From positions 1 to 37,030 of the forward strand of contig JADHUC010000093.1 of the NCBI GenBank assembly GCA_016784735.1: a stretch of DNA of 37,030 bases. Direction: 5' to 3'. This DNA comes from Pirellulaceae bacterium (lineage in GTDB: Bacteria; Planctomycetota; Planctomycetia; Pirellulales; Pirellulaceae). Position numbers and translations under genes: made by a program. This document shows positions 1-8,813 of the stretch, piece after piece (the stretch's first letter is position 1; each line of letters starts with the position of its first letter). The notes under the pieces were generated by a model. It worked only from the letters and a program-made list of their open reading frames with translations. It was not told the DNA's origin and did no database searches.

Positions 1-839
1 TCGTCCAAGTACCACTCGCCGGGCGAATCCAGTTCCTCGAAGAGATTCCGAACGAAATACCGATCGCCGGGCCGGATCTCGTACGACGCGTTGCCGGCCA
101 GCGTCATCGTACGCGAATCGCGATCGAGCGACTTGATGCGCAGGATGTTGTTCCACCAGTTATAGCGTGGGAAGATCATCACCTCGGCTTCCGTCGAACG
201 GGCCCAATCGTGCAGATCGTCTGGTTTGACCCTCAACGTACGCTTGTCTTCGCCGGGAACCTTCGCCCACACCGAGACGTCTTTGCCGTCGACGTAAGAC
301 CAACCACCGGCGTACGGGTTCTTCGGATCATGGTTGGGGAACCGAGCCAGATGCTGACGTTTGCCGTCGAAGAACAGTTGACGGAAATAGACGCCGCGGA
401 GACCCTGGCTGCCTACGTCTGCCTTGAGGATCTTGGCCTCGTGCGGCGCGAAACCTGCGATCTGTCGTCCGCCAATGAGCACGGGCTGCTCATCCTGGTA
501 GGCTCGGTATTCGACGCGTGCATCCGCCGTACCCGAGTCCTCGGCCGAAAGCGTGAAAGCCTCCTTCAGCGAGTAGATTCCTTCGCGCACCAAAACGGTG
601 AAGCCGTCCTTCACACCGTCAGCCTTTCGTCTGCGGATCTCGTCACGAGCCCGAGCCATGGTGGCAAACGGGCCATCCGACCTTTCAGCCTTTGGTGACG
701 ATATCGTCCCCGACCACGTGTCCTTGCCATCAAGTGCAACGTAAATGACCGAGTCGGCCCGGGCATCGGGTGCCAATCCCAACAAAAGAAGCTGGACGGC
801 AATGCACATGGAAAGTGGAAGAGTCGTTGAGAGTTTCAT
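1..839 (-). CDS. Exported right-handed beta-helix protein, 3' end outside the window
   Basis: The frame is open from the ATG at 839-837 to the window edge, giving 279 codons without a stop. Residues 1-28 form a Sec-type signal peptide (basic start, hydrophobic LLLLGLA stretch, DARA cleavage region). The mature protein begins with YVALDGKDTWSG, followed by GPFATMARARDEIRR and FTVLVREGIYSL. This is the usual entry of right-handed parallel beta-helix proteins (pectate-lyase-like superfamily), which are often exported polysaccharide lyases or hydrolases. The visible part ends with EELDSPGEWYLD, also typical of this group. The start lies 9 bp after the LRR gene's stop, so the two are probably co-transcribed. 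I see no good Shine-Dalgarno site before the ATG, so coupling to the upstream gene is possible. The catalytic coils would lie outside the window, so substrate cannot be inferred. Confidence 0.85.
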   Translation of the reverse strand, partial: MKLSTTLPLSMCIAVQLLLLGLAPDARADSVIYVALDGKDTWSGTISSPKAERSDGPFATMARARDEIRRRKADGVKDGFTVLVREGIYSLKEAFTLSAEDSGTADARVEYRAYQDEQPVLIGGRQIAGFAPHEAKILKADVGSQGLRGVYFRQLFFDGKRQHLARFPNHDPKNPYAGGWSYVDGKDVSVWAKVPGEDKRTLRVKPDDLHDWARSTEAEVMIFPRYNWWNNILRIKSLDRDSRTMTLAGNASYEIRPGDRYFVRNLFEELDSPGEWYLD

Positions 840-848
840 AGGAGGAAC

Positions 849-1541
849 CTATTTCGGCTCAAGGTTGGTCTTTGGGTCCGCTGTTGAGTGGGGGCTCCAG
901 TATATCTCACAACTAGGGAGGGCCCTCCGAAGTCCCTCGATGCCTTCCTCCGTGACGTGTGTGCCATTGAGGTCCAGATGCCTGAGTTTTGTCAGTGCTT
1001 TGATATTCTCCAGCCCAGCATCCGTGACTCGCGTCTCGCTAAGATATAAGCATTCGAGGTTCGTCAGCCCCTTGATGTGCTCGAGCCCAGCATTCGTGAC
1101 TTGCGTGCCCGCAAGCCCCAGCCAATCGAGCCTTGTCAGTGCTTTGAGCCCCTCCAGATGAGCGTCTGTTACTTCCGTTCCCGAAAGATGCAGTAAGTTG
1201 AGGCTGGCCAACTCGTTGACATGCTCCAACGCTTTATCGCCACGTTCAACAGATCCTGCACCAATGACGTCCGAGAAGAAATCTACGCCAACCAGTCTCC
1301 TCAGCCATGCAGGGGCAGGCGGTTCTGCCCGCATCGGCATACCTCCACCCTCGGTGCGGTGGTAATCATACAATACCCAGCCTCCCGCGTTCCCGATAGC
1401 CTCCACAGCCTTTCTCTGCCTCTCTGCTTCTCGCATCTTGAAACCAAACCAACCCATCGGCAGGCTTAACAACACGACCACGATCAGCAATGTCCGCAGG
1501 CTGAATCGAAATCGGCGGCGCCTGGTAGTGGATTCGGGCAT
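849..1541 (-). CDS. Membrane-anchored leucine-rich repeat protein
   Basis: The product has 230 residues. An arginine-rich start (TTRRRRFRFSLRT) precedes one membrane segment at about residues 17-33 (LLIVVVLLSLPMGWFGF), then a short basic linker (KMREAERQRKAVEAI). This N-terminus is characteristic of a very common planctomycete protein type of unknown function. Residues about 110-215 hold four leucine-rich repeats of about 24 residues with the pattern T-x-V-T-x-A-x-L-E-x-I/L-K-x-L-T. The orientation suggests a short cytoplasmic tail with the repeats outside the cytoplasm, where they could bind a protein or ligand. The start at 1541 has a weak AAGGGA Shine-Dalgarno site about 11 bases upstream. 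The gene is divergent from the carboxypeptidase-regulatory-like gene and is followed after 9 bp by the beta-helix gene. No enzymatic function is suggested. Confidence 0.85.
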   Translation of the reverse strand: MPESTTRRRRFRFSLRTLLIVVVLLSLPMGWFGFKMREAERQRKAVEAIGNAGGWVLYDYHRTEGGGMPMRAEPPAPAWLRRLVGVDFFSDVIGAGSVERGDKALEHVNELASLNLLHLSGTEVTDAHLEGLKALTRLDWLGLAGTQVTNAGLEHIKGLTNLECLYLSETRVTDAGLENIKALTKLRHLDLNGTHVTEEGIEGLRRALPSCEIYWSPHSTADPKTNLEPK

Positions 1542-1706
1542 GGCAGCAATGTCCCTTCGACCAAAGCGGACGATATCAGTTTACCATGTTTCGTCCACCG
1601 GTAGGAAGAAAGCATCGTCTTTGGCTTTGCACAAAGTTGATGCATCGGAGACAATCTGCTGGTAGCTGGAGGAGTCGTTTGCTTCAAACTGATTGGAGGA
1701 GAAGAA

Positions 1707-3275
1707 ATGGCGCCAACCAACCGCATGCGTCGCTTGCTCTGGATCGCACGCTCACACGAAAGAGTCCCGTGGCCGTCGTGCTTCCTAATGCTAATGGTGC
1801 CGTTGTTGACCTGGTCCGCTTTGGCCACTACCGCCCATTTGGTTGCCGGCGAACCGCCCGCCGATGAGGCAGTCGTTGCCGAACGGCAGGCGTCCGACAA
1901 AAAAGAGGAAAAGGCCGCCAAAGTGCCAAAGAACGCCTTCTTCACCGCGCTCGTCGTCGACGCCGCGACTGGCGAGCCGATTCCCGAGTTCATAGCCCTG
2001 GCCGGTACCAGTCACATGGACGACATCGGTTGGCAGTGGCAGTCGCACACGATCCATGCGTTCGCTCATGGCAAATTGCAGTGGCCGCCACCGGGTCGGC
2101 GCGGGTATCGCGAGCAGGTGCTGCGCGTGGAGGCCGAGGGATACAAGCCGTTTCTTACGCCGCCCATCAAACAACTGAGCGGAGAGGAGGCACCGCTGCA
2201 TGGCGGAACCCCCGGCGGCGCCCGCGACCTGCCAGGTCCCTACGTTATCTACGGTCGTCCCGGCCAGCCGGGGACACTGGACATCCGTCTTGAGCGCGAT
2301 CCCGGCGTAGCCGGTCGCGTCATGACTCCCGCAGGCGAACCGGCTGCTGGAGCGCAAATCGCCGTGGCCACGGCCGCTCGCACTGTTCGCATCAAAGATG
2401 GGAACATCCCCCTTCGCCCGCTTGAGCCCGATGCCAGCCGGCGTGACCGATGGCGCCGACCATTATCGGTCACCGCCGACGGGCAGGGGCGATTCAAATT
2501 GCCAACGGAGATATCGCCCGCCGCGGTGGCAATTGCCCATCCGGCGGGATTCGCGGCGATGTCGTTCGAGGATCTACTCGACGGGTCCGAAGTGATCCTG
2601 GAGCCGTGGGGCGAGATTGAAGGACGCCTGATGTGGGGCGATGTTCCCGGTGTGGGCGAGACAATCGACATCGGGGCACGGACTCGCGTTGGCAGGCAGT
2701 TTCATTTGATTCTGTCCATGCACGAATCGGTCGAAACGGACGCACAAGGTCGTTTCCATTTTAGGAAAGTGCCACCCGGACTGGCGCAAGTGTCCCGCGT
2801 CATGCGGCCGGCCGGTACAGACGGCGCCTCGTATCGTCCGATTCAGTTTGTCGAGGTGAATGCCGGCAAGCCAACACCGCTCGTATTCGGCGGCAAGGGC
2901 CGGCCGGTGATTGGCAAACTCAGCGGCCGTGACAACTGGAAACAAGTCAGGATCCGCCTCGCACCGAATGCACCGCCAATGGGCTTCATGTCGGGTGCGA
3001 AGGATCCCACGTGGGCCGCATATGGCCAGTTCCTCAAATCGCCGGCAGGCAAGAATTACGTGAAAAGCGACATTGCCGTCATGCGCGACGGGAGTTTCCA
3101 CATCAACGATGTCCCGCCCGAAACGTACCAGTTGTTTGTTGACGAAACCCGCGAAGACGGCAAGACAGCACGAATCGGCTACAGCAGATTCACCATCAAG
3201 ACCATTCCGGGCGGCGAAAGCGACGAGCCGTTCGAACTGGAGACAATCGAGGTTCGACCGCGAGCAGACCCCTGA
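1707..3275 (+). CDS. Exported protein with carboxypeptidase-regulatory-like beta-sandwich domains
   Basis: The product has 522 residues. The ATG at 1707 follows a strong GGAGGAGAAG ribosome site. A basic start and a hydrophobic stretch at residues about 24-47 act as a long signal or anchor, followed by a charged linker (KKEEKAAK). From about residue 57, FFTALVVDAATGEPIPEF marks a carboxypeptidase-regulatory-like (transthyretin-like) domain. A second one begins near residue 197 (PGVAGRVMTPAGEPAAGA), with further beta-rich segments such as DAQGRFHFRKVPPG and RDGSFHINDVPPETYQL. The V-x-G-x-V...G-x-P-x-x-G-A and G-x-F-x-x-x-x-V-P-P-G motifs are the family hallmarks. In planctomycetes such proteins are often secreted or bound to sensors; no peptidase catalytic domain is present. 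It is divergent from the LRR gene and is followed by a 300-bp gap, so it is probably monocistronic. Function is unknown. Confidence 0.75.
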   Translation: MAPTNRMRRLLWIARSHERVPWPSCFLMLMVPLLTWSALATTAHLVAGEPPADEAVVAERQASDKKEEKAAKVPKNAFFTALVVDAATGEPIPEFIALAGTSHMDDIGWQWQSHTIHAFAHGKLQWPPPGRRGYREQVLRVEAEGYKPFLTPPIKQLSGEEAPLHGGTPGGARDLPGPYVIYGRPGQPGTLDIRLERDPGVAGRVMTPAGEPAAGAQIAVATAARTVRIKDGNIPLRPLEPDASRRDRWRRPLSVTADGQGRFKLPTEISPAAVAIAHPAGFAAMSFEDLLDGSEVILEPWGEIEGRLMWGDVPGVGETIDIGARTRVGRQFHLILSMHESVETDAQGRFHFRKVPPGLAQVSRVMRPAGTDGASYRPIQFVEVNAGKPTPLVFGGKGRPVIGKLSGRDNWKQVRIRLAPNAPPMGFMSGAKDPTWAAYGQFLKSPAGKNYVKSDIAVMRDGSFHINDVPPETYQLFVDETREDGKTARIGYSRFTIKTIPGGESDEPFELETIEVRPRADP

Positions 3276-3335
3276 CAAACCCGGCGGTTGTGTCAAATGT
3301 CGTTTTCGTGAAACGGCGGGTATCCAGGATCTGTG

Positions 3336-3366
3336 TCACCAAATTGACATTATGTCATTTTGGTGA
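3336..3366. promoter_or_regulatory. 31-bp near-perfect AT-rich palindrome between genes
   Basis: The arms TCACCAAATTGACAT (3336-3350) and ATGTCATTTTGGTGA (3352-3366) are inverted copies with one mismatch around a single central base. It lies in the 302-bp gap between genes, about 60 bp past one stop and 210 bp before the next start. The stem is AT-rich and is not followed by a T-run on the plus strand, so a classic terminator is not convincing. It could be a binding site for a dimeric regulator of the downstream beta-propeller gene, or a small repeat element. Around it, TGTCrTTT-GTG-like motifs begin at 3298, 3353 and 3407, spaced 55 and 54 bp. The rest of the gap holds no gene I can support. 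Confidence 0.5.
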
Positions 3367-3577
3367 AAAAACGGCGTGTCGTGCGGTAGACACAGAAAAT
3401 GCAAAGTGTCGTTTCCGTGTAACGATTTCGCTCTCCTCGGCTAATGCTGGACGACACTCCACTCTTTCGATACGCTAGACATGTGTCGGAGAGGCTTTAG
3501 ACCGCCAGCCGTTTATCCCATGTCAGTTCATGAGGCACCGTCCCGTCAGAATGCGCGGGATGGTCAGGGAGGTGATC

Positions 3578-4705
3578 ATGCGATGCTTGTTCGTTCTAAT
3601 GGCCGTCATGACTGTGCCGGCACTCGTCTTTGCCGCAGACGACAAGGGGCTCGGTCGGCCTGTCGAGATTGATAGCGAGAGCGGCGCTGAAGTCTACTTG
3701 TTGGGCGCCGAAGAACGGCCTGCGGACAACATCTATGGCGAACAACCCTACGGCGATGCCACGGGCCGCCGAATCGCTATCCGTTACTATCCCCTGCCGA
3801 ACAAGCCCGGCGGCATCAATATCCTGGATCTGCAGGACGGATCGAACCATGAGGTCCTGTCCGGCAAACCGCCTTTCCCGGCGTTCCATGCTTGGGGCGA
3901 GTGGCTGTATTACGCCCAGACCGTCGAGGGCAAGAAGATGCTGCGGCGCTGCAACTACCTGACGCTGCAGGTCAAGAATGTCGCCGAATTGCCTCCGGAC
4001 CGCGGCAGTTACAGCTATGGCACGGTCTCACCCGATCATCGCTACTATGCCGTGAGCGTTCGAGCTCCGGAGGGCGGACCGTCCAAGGTGCATCTGCTGG
4101 ACATCGAGACGAACAAGTGGTGCGTGCTGCTCGACAAACCCGGCTATCACGCGAAGCACGAGCAGTTTTCGCGCGATGGTCGTAACCGGGTACTGATTCA
4201 ATTGAACAAGCTGCCGGATGTGAAGGTAGTGCTGCTGAGCGAGTTGGAGATCGGCGGCACCGAGAAGCCGTTCCCCGCCGATCAGCCCTACACACTGCGT
4301 CCCACGGGCCACGAGGCTTGGATCGGCGACACCAGCGGCATTTTCTTCTCCACGGGCTCCAACGCAACGACGAAGGGGAACATCTGGAGCGCCAAGGTCG
4401 GCGATGCGAAGCCTCGGCTCGTGCACGAAGGCAAACGCTTTGGGCATGTCAGCGTGTCGCGCGATGGGAAGTACTGGATCGGTGATACTGGCGAGAAGGG
4501 CATTCCCATCTACATCGGCAGCTTCGCGACGGGCCGCTGCCGGCGGGCCTGCTTCAGCCGCACGGAGTACGACGGCAAGCAGTGGAGCCACGCGCACCCG
4601 TACCTGACGGCGGACAACAAGTGGCTAATCTTCGGCGCACGGCGAAACGGCCACCCGCAGACACACGGTGCGAAGCTGAAAGACGGATGGCTCGAGGCGT
4701 TGTAG
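3578..4705 (+). CDS. Exported oligogalacturonate-lyase-like beta-propeller protein
   Basis: The product has 375 residues from the ATG at 3578, chosen because GGGAGGTGATC sits just before it and a clean signal peptide follows (MRCLFVLMAVMTVPALVFA, then ADD). The frame is open further upstream to 3530, but that extension would bury the signal peptide. The mature protein is a chain of beta-propeller blades (SPDHRYYAVSV, SRDGRNRVLIQ, SRDGKYWIGDTG) and ends with a histidine-rich HAHPYLTADNKWLIFGA segment. This layout resembles oligogalacturonate lyases (PL22, pectate_lyase22 family), which split short pectin fragments using a metal held by histidines. The similarity is at pattern level only, and it could instead be a non-catalytic PD40-type propeller. 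It faces the GH105 gene tail to tail, and together they fit a pectin-breakdown theme. Confidence 0.65.
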   Translation: MRCLFVLMAVMTVPALVFAADDKGLGRPVEIDSESGAEVYLLGAEERPADNIYGEQPYGDATGRRIAIRYYPLPNKPGGINILDLQDGSNHEVLSGKPPFPAFHAWGEWLYYAQTVEGKKMLRRCNYLTLQVKNVAELPPDRGSYSYGTVSPDHRYYAVSVRAPEGGPSKVHLLDIETNKWCVLLDKPGYHAKHEQFSRDGRNRVLIQLNKLPDVKVVLLSELEIGGTEKPFPADQPYTLRPTGHEAWIGDTSGIFFSTGSNATTKGNIWSAKVGDAKPRLVHEGKRFGHVSVSRDGKYWIGDTGEKGIPIYIGSFATGRCRRACFSRTEYDGKQWSHAHPYLTADNKWLIFGARRNGHPQTHGAKLKDGWLEAL

Positions 4706-4732
4706 AAGCGGCGTCGACCCAATACACCGGAC

Positions 4733-6514
4733 CTACCGCTTCCGCTCGATCGCCCTTTGGTAGTCCGCCATTTCCGTGGCGGCCAACAGGGCCATCGCAC
4801 CACCCCGCGCATCGTGACCTAGAATTGCCGGGCGATGATAGTAGTCGGTCAGCGTCTCTTGCTTGCCGGTTCCCGTACAGACATCGACCAGGCGTCCGTC
4901 AGGTGCGATTCTGGCGCGGATTGCATGCCAGCCTTTGTCGATGACCGGCCCGTAGGTCTCTGCATCCAACCAGCCTTTACGGACGCCCCGGCACAGGGCG
5001 AATGTGATCATACACGTGCAAGAGAGTTCGCGGTATGTGTCGGCGCGATCGACGACTTGATGCCAGCAGCCGGTTGCATCCTGGTGTTGAACCAGCGCAG
5101 CCACGTGGTCGCGAAACATGCCCAGAAGCTCGCCGCGGTCATCCCGGTCCTGAGGCCAGTGCGTCAAACACCATGCCAAGCCCAGCGCGGGGAAGCCGTT
5201 TCCTCGTCCCCAGGCCGCCTCATCCAACGGCGAATGGCGATACAAGCCGTCGTCGCGCAGCACGAGTTTCCGCATAGCTCGCAGATGTTTGATGCAGGCA
5301 TCATAGTACCGATCATCGCCGGTCAACTGACCGACGTGGGCCAGGATTGGCCCGCCCATGAACAGCGAATCGCTCATCTCGTTGTGAAACGGCATCATGG
5401 GTTGGAGTTGGCCGCCCGAGTCGAAGGCCAGATCGGCGGCGTTACGCGACAGCATCACGTATTGCGAGCGAGCCGCGCCCGCGGTGCGCGACGCAAGCTC
5501 GGCAAACACCAAATGGCCCGAAAGCCCGCTGCCGTTGGTCACGGTTGTCGCTTGTTTACCCTCGACGTAAGGCGCGACGATCCGCTCGACATCGCGCTGA
5601 TGGGACGGATCCTCCATCAGCCCACCGAGTCGCAAGCGGCCCACCAACGCCAGGGCCGGGATGTAGAGGACTCGTTTCAAGTCGTGCCCGTAGTGTTCGC
5701 TCAACTGCCGAGCCACTTCGATCGGCGATCGGTCGATTCGTTGCTGCAGTGCTTGCCGAGCCGGGGACGGTCCGCTGAAGCCGGCTTTTTTCAGTGCGAT
5801 CAGCAGCTTGGGCAGGAAGGCCACTGCGTGCTGGCCGGCAGTATTGACGCGAATGGATGGAATACGTCCGGTCTCGCAGGCAGGCGTGCGGACCAGCGCC
5901 GCGACCAATTCCGACGCTTGGCCGTCTGCCGTCGGTTTGAGAACGCTCAGCAGAGCATCGCGGCCCGGATAAGCCATTTCTGGAACGAACCAAGACTGCT
6001 CCTTTTCCATTGTTCGTACTTCCACGACCAGGTCCGGGGCTTGCATGCCGATCCAGCGCCAGAGGTAAATCAAGCCGGCTTCCTTCGGATCGTTGTACGC
6101 CGTTCCTTGAGGCGGAAAACTCCACGGCCCCTGGCGAGGCCGGCTCGGTATCATCGTTGGCACAGCCGATAACACGAAGTCGCGGCGAAACTCGGCGGCC
6201 TCCGGGTTGCCATAGAACCAGATCAATGCCTCGCCAATCGACCGGGACTCCCAGGACGACCGGCCTACCAGCAGGATGCACGTTTTGTCGGTGTCATAGC
6301 GAAGAGATTCGCGGTGCAGCAGGGCATCAATGGAACTGCCGCCATGCGATACGCCAATCGAACTGAGCATCAACTGGCGATCGTCAATTTGCGAGTGAAT
6401 CTCTTTCGCAAGAAAAGCTGGACCACGTCCGGTAGCGGTCGAGGCGACCAGCACCACTGCAAGCAAACCACATATTCGAATCACGTGAGAGTTCCTCGTA
6501 ACAGAAGCACGCAT
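4733..6514 (-). CDS. GH105-type unsaturated rhamnogalacturonyl hydrolase with degenerate M14-like N-terminal domain
   Basis: The product has 593 residues. A signal peptide covers about residues 1-29 (VIRICGLLAVVLVASTATG). The C-terminal half, about residues 255-590, is an alpha/alpha barrel of the GH88/GH105 family, with NEMSDSLFMGGPILAHVG (the Asp of this motif is the family's acid catalyst), AWGRGNGFPALGLAW and a closing YYHRPAILGHDARGGAMALLAATEM. GH105 enzymes remove the unsaturated uronic acid left by pectin or rhamnogalacturonan lyases. Residues about 75-170 look like another fold: TCILLVGRSSWESRSIGEAL, then FPPQGTAYND, then APDLVVEVR. The spacing recalls M14 carboxypeptidase-like or aspartoacylase-like domains, but the usual zinc-binding H-x-x-E is replaced by S-S-W-E. 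The gene starts 25 bp after the GDPD gene and ends a three-gene minus-strand unit. A weak AGAAG precedes the start. Confidence 0.8.
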   Translation of the reverse strand: MRASVTRNSHVIRICGLLAVVLVASTATGRGPAFLAKEIHSQIDDRQLMLSSIGVSHGGSSIDALLHRESLRYDTDKTCILLVGRSSWESRSIGEALIWFYGNPEAAEFRRDFVLSAVPTMIPSRPRQGPWSFPPQGTAYNDPKEAGLIYLWRWIGMQAPDLVVEVRTMEKEQSWFVPEMAYPGRDALLSVLKPTADGQASELVAALVRTPACETGRIPSIRVNTAGQHAVAFLPKLLIALKKAGFSGPSPARQALQQRIDRSPIEVARQLSEHYGHDLKRVLYIPALALVGRLRLGGLMEDPSHQRDVERIVAPYVEGKQATTVTNGSGLSGHLVFAELASRTAGAARSQYVMLSRNAADLAFDSGGQLQPMMPFHNEMSDSLFMGGPILAHVGQLTGDDRYYDACIKHLRAMRKLVLRDDGLYRHSPLDEAAWGRGNGFPALGLAWCLTHWPQDRDDRGELLGMFRDHVAALVQHQDATGCWHQVVDRADTYRELSCTCMITFALCRGVRKGWLDAETYGPVIDKGWHAIRARIAPDGRLVDVCTGTGKQETLTDYYHRPAILGHDARGGAMALLAATEMADYQRAIERKR

Positions 6515-6539
6515 GACATTCTTCTGATTGTCAGCCGGT

Positions 6540-7388
6540 CTATTCTGTCGACGGGCGATAGACCGGTCGAAGTCGCTCGATCATTAGCTTGTCGGCGACC
6601 TTCAACATCGCTTCGACCCGATCGACCAGCGGAAACTCGACGCCCGCGTCAAACAGATTACGGACTTTCTCGGCTTCGTTTGCACCATAGTAGTTGATAC
6701 GGACGCCTTGTTCTCGCAACCGCTTGGTATGAGCGGGATCGACGGACTTGCCGCCCAGCAATTGGATGAAGTCGGCGTCCATCTTGATCGTCTCGTTGAC
6801 GTACTGAAGCGTATTGGCTTGTCGCTCCATGTTGCAGATCTTGATTCGCGTATCGACTTGTTTCGCGGCGAGGGCGGCTTTGGACCCGCACGCCAGAAAT
6901 GCCTGATGCAGTCGCTGGTGGGCGACGATTCGCCGAGTGACCTTCTCGGCCAACTCGGCGCTGCCTTTCAAATGCACGTTCAGCCAGATGTTCTCCGGCA
7001 TCATCGCGAGCGTTTCGTCCAGTGTCGGGGTCCGTTCGCCCTTGAATTCTGCCCCTTTCCACGAACCCGCGTCCAACGATTTCAACTCGTCCAATGTCAA
7101 GTCCGATACCCGGCCACTGCCGTCGGTGGTCCGATCCACCGTCGCGTCGTGCATCAGCACCAATCTGCCATCCTTGGTCAACGCCACGTCAAATTCGATC
7201 ATGTGAACGCCCAATCGGTTCGCTTCCCGAAAGGCCGCAAGCGTGTTTTCCGGGTGCGTATCGTTGGCTCCGCGGTGGGCACAGATTCCCCGCGACGGCA
7301 TACGCACATCCTGTTCGCCCGCGTGCGCGTTGTCCAACAGGCAAAAGGAAATCGTGAGGATGAGGATTGTGAAACGAGGCGTTTTCAT
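6540..7388 (-). CDS. Exported glycerophosphodiester phosphodiesterase family protein
   Basis: The product has 282 residues. The start at 7388 is chosen because AAAGGA precedes it at good spacing, a signal peptide follows (MKTPRFTILILTISFCLLDNAHA), and the ATG overlaps the TGA of the upstream C69 frame as ATGA. The TIM-barrel GDPD motif is complete: AHRG at residues 37-40, HPENTLAAF, IEFDV at 64-68 (Glu65, Asp67 as metal ligands), TKDGRLVLMHD with His80 as the second catalytic histidine, then DRTTDGSG. Such enzymes hydrolyse glycerophosphodiesters to glycerol-3-phosphate and an alcohol outside the cytoplasm. The length is usual for the family. It sits between the C69 gene and the GH105 gene in one apparent operon. 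The link of a GDPD to pectin breakdown is unclear; planctomycetes often carry such paralogues among carbohydrate genes. Confidence 0.88.
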   Translation of the reverse strand: MKTPRFTILILTISFCLLDNAHAGEQDVRMPSRGICAHRGANDTHPENTLAAFREANRLGVHMIEFDVALTKDGRLVLMHDATVDRTTDGSGRVSDLTLDELKSLDAGSWKGAEFKGERTPTLDETLAMMPENIWLNVHLKGSAELAEKVTRRIVAHQRLHQAFLACGSKAALAAKQVDTRIKICNMERQANTLQYVNETIKMDADFIQLLGGKSVDPAHTKRLREQGVRINYYGANEAEKVRNLFDAGVEFPLVDRVEAMLKVADKLMIERLRPVYRPSTE

Positions 7389-8813
7389 AGGTAGTCCTTT
7401 CGCATTCTGTTGACCGTAACGACGGCTTCTTCGACGCACTTCTTGGTGAAAGCGTCCAGCGTTCGGCTTGCATCTACAGTCTTTCCCAACTTCATTTGTT
7501 CGACCGACCGTTGTTCCACCTGTTTGCACTGATCCATCCACTTTCTTTCCAGTCGATCGAAGGCAGTTCGGGCCATGGGTTGACGCTTACTGAATTCCGT
7601 TCCAGTCGCGTCGCCTTTGATCTTGTCAAGCAGATCCCGGAACAGCCACCAATAGGAGTCTTCTGAAAACTTGTCACGCTTCGCCAGCGGCGGTGCGGTG
7701 ACGGTCTTGCCCGTTTGGCCCGCGGTGGAGAGCACTTTGGGCAACCGGCTGGCGGTGGCGAAAACCGGAACGTAGAGACCGGTACACGGAGTGACCGGCG
7801 TCCACCACATCCGCGCAAGGCGTTCCGAATCGCCCGGCAGGATGAAGACGGCGGAGCTGGCGAGACCGCTGGACTCGCAGGTGCGAAAGTTGAAGCGGCG
7901 TTTTCAAGTCGATATAGGCACGGGCGAAATCGAACTCGTTCTTCTTGTCTCTGGGCCACCAGCCTTTGTCGATGGCGTACTCGACAAGGTCCTCGCTAGC
8001 CAGGTCCCACTGAGTGCGGATCGACGGTTGGTTGGAGATCGCAGCCACACCGCGAGTCACTCGCCGGGCCACCCACCGTTTGCCCGCGGTTTCCAGGATC
8101 CAAGCTTCCTTACCATCGGCAATGATATACGAGTTGTCGTACCCACCGGTCTCGTCGTCCATGGTCGGTACGCCCGAACCCCATTGACCGTAGTGCTCGA
8201 CCAAACTCGTGATCACGTCCAGTGCCTCTCGAGCCGTCTTGCCGCGTTCCAGGCCGAGTCGCAACAAGTCCATTCCCAACAGCCCCAGTTCGGGCGGCGT
8301 GCCCGCTTTGCTCGCGGCGGCCGCATCGGCGAATGTCTTGGTGAAAATCGCTTCGTTCCCGATCGCCACACCGAACTCATTGAATCCCTCTTCAAAGCCC
8401 CAACACCAATAGGGACTCGATCCGGTGGTGGCGTAGGTCTGAGGAACTTGAGGAATCGTCCGGTACTCCAGCTCGAGTGATGCTTCGGGCGAGTGCTCTT
8501 GACGCGGATGGTGCACCAGGGGCTGGCAGTCGAAGACCGGCCGATCGCTGTTCTTTCCCAGAATCGTGGCCCCGATGGTCGTGGCATCGGGCAACGCGAC
8601 CATGGTATCGCACGAGAGCGGGAACACGCGTCCCTTCGCACCATGCATCGACTTTGTCCGCGATGGGGTTTCGGCCAGGGCCGACAGACCATCGGGGCTG
8701 AGTAAGGCCAGCAGTCCACACCCGACGGCGGCACCGTTCCTGAGAAACTCTCGTCGATCGAGTGGGTCGGCCGTCAAAGATTGGGGCCGGTGGTCATGTC
8801 GAAACGCCGCCAT
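7385..8813 (-). pseudogene. C69-family dipeptidase, broken by a frameshift near 7901-7904
   Basis: Two frames together make one C69 (U34) peptidase. The first runs from the ATG at 8813 (GGAGG just upstream) for about 303 residues: Tat-type signal DRREFLRNGAAVGCG, nucleophile region SCDTMVALPDAT followed by LGKNSDRP, and a conserved EEGFNEFGVAIGNEA block. The second frame, from about 7903 to the TGA at 7385, carries the C-terminal block SSAVFILPGDSERLARMWW and TPCTGLYVPVF. The switch falls at or after an AAAA run at 7901-7904 and needs a +1 shift. Left unshifted, the first frame runs on with unrelated sequence to 7674. About 60 residues usually found between the two blocks also seem to be missing, which argues for an out-of-frame deletion rather than a single-base error. 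The second frame ends on an ATGA overlap with the GDPD gene. It is probably non-functional unless the assembly is wrong. Confidence 0.8.

Noticed and set aside
4705..4742. GAAGCGG/CCGCTTC inverted pair between the converging propeller and GH105 genes as a terminator.
   Set aside because: The loop is 24 bases and there is no T-run on either strand.
4835..6172. A 445-codon open frame on the plus strand opposite the GH105 gene.
   Set aside because: It has no ribosome site or recognisable domain, and the minus strand codes a clear GH105 protein; high GC keeps the shadow frame open.
7898..7908. Programmed +1 frameshifting in the C69 gene.
   Set aside because: No stop codon is reached in the first frame at the slip site and no known shift signal is present; a block of the protein also seems missing, so a mutation fits better.
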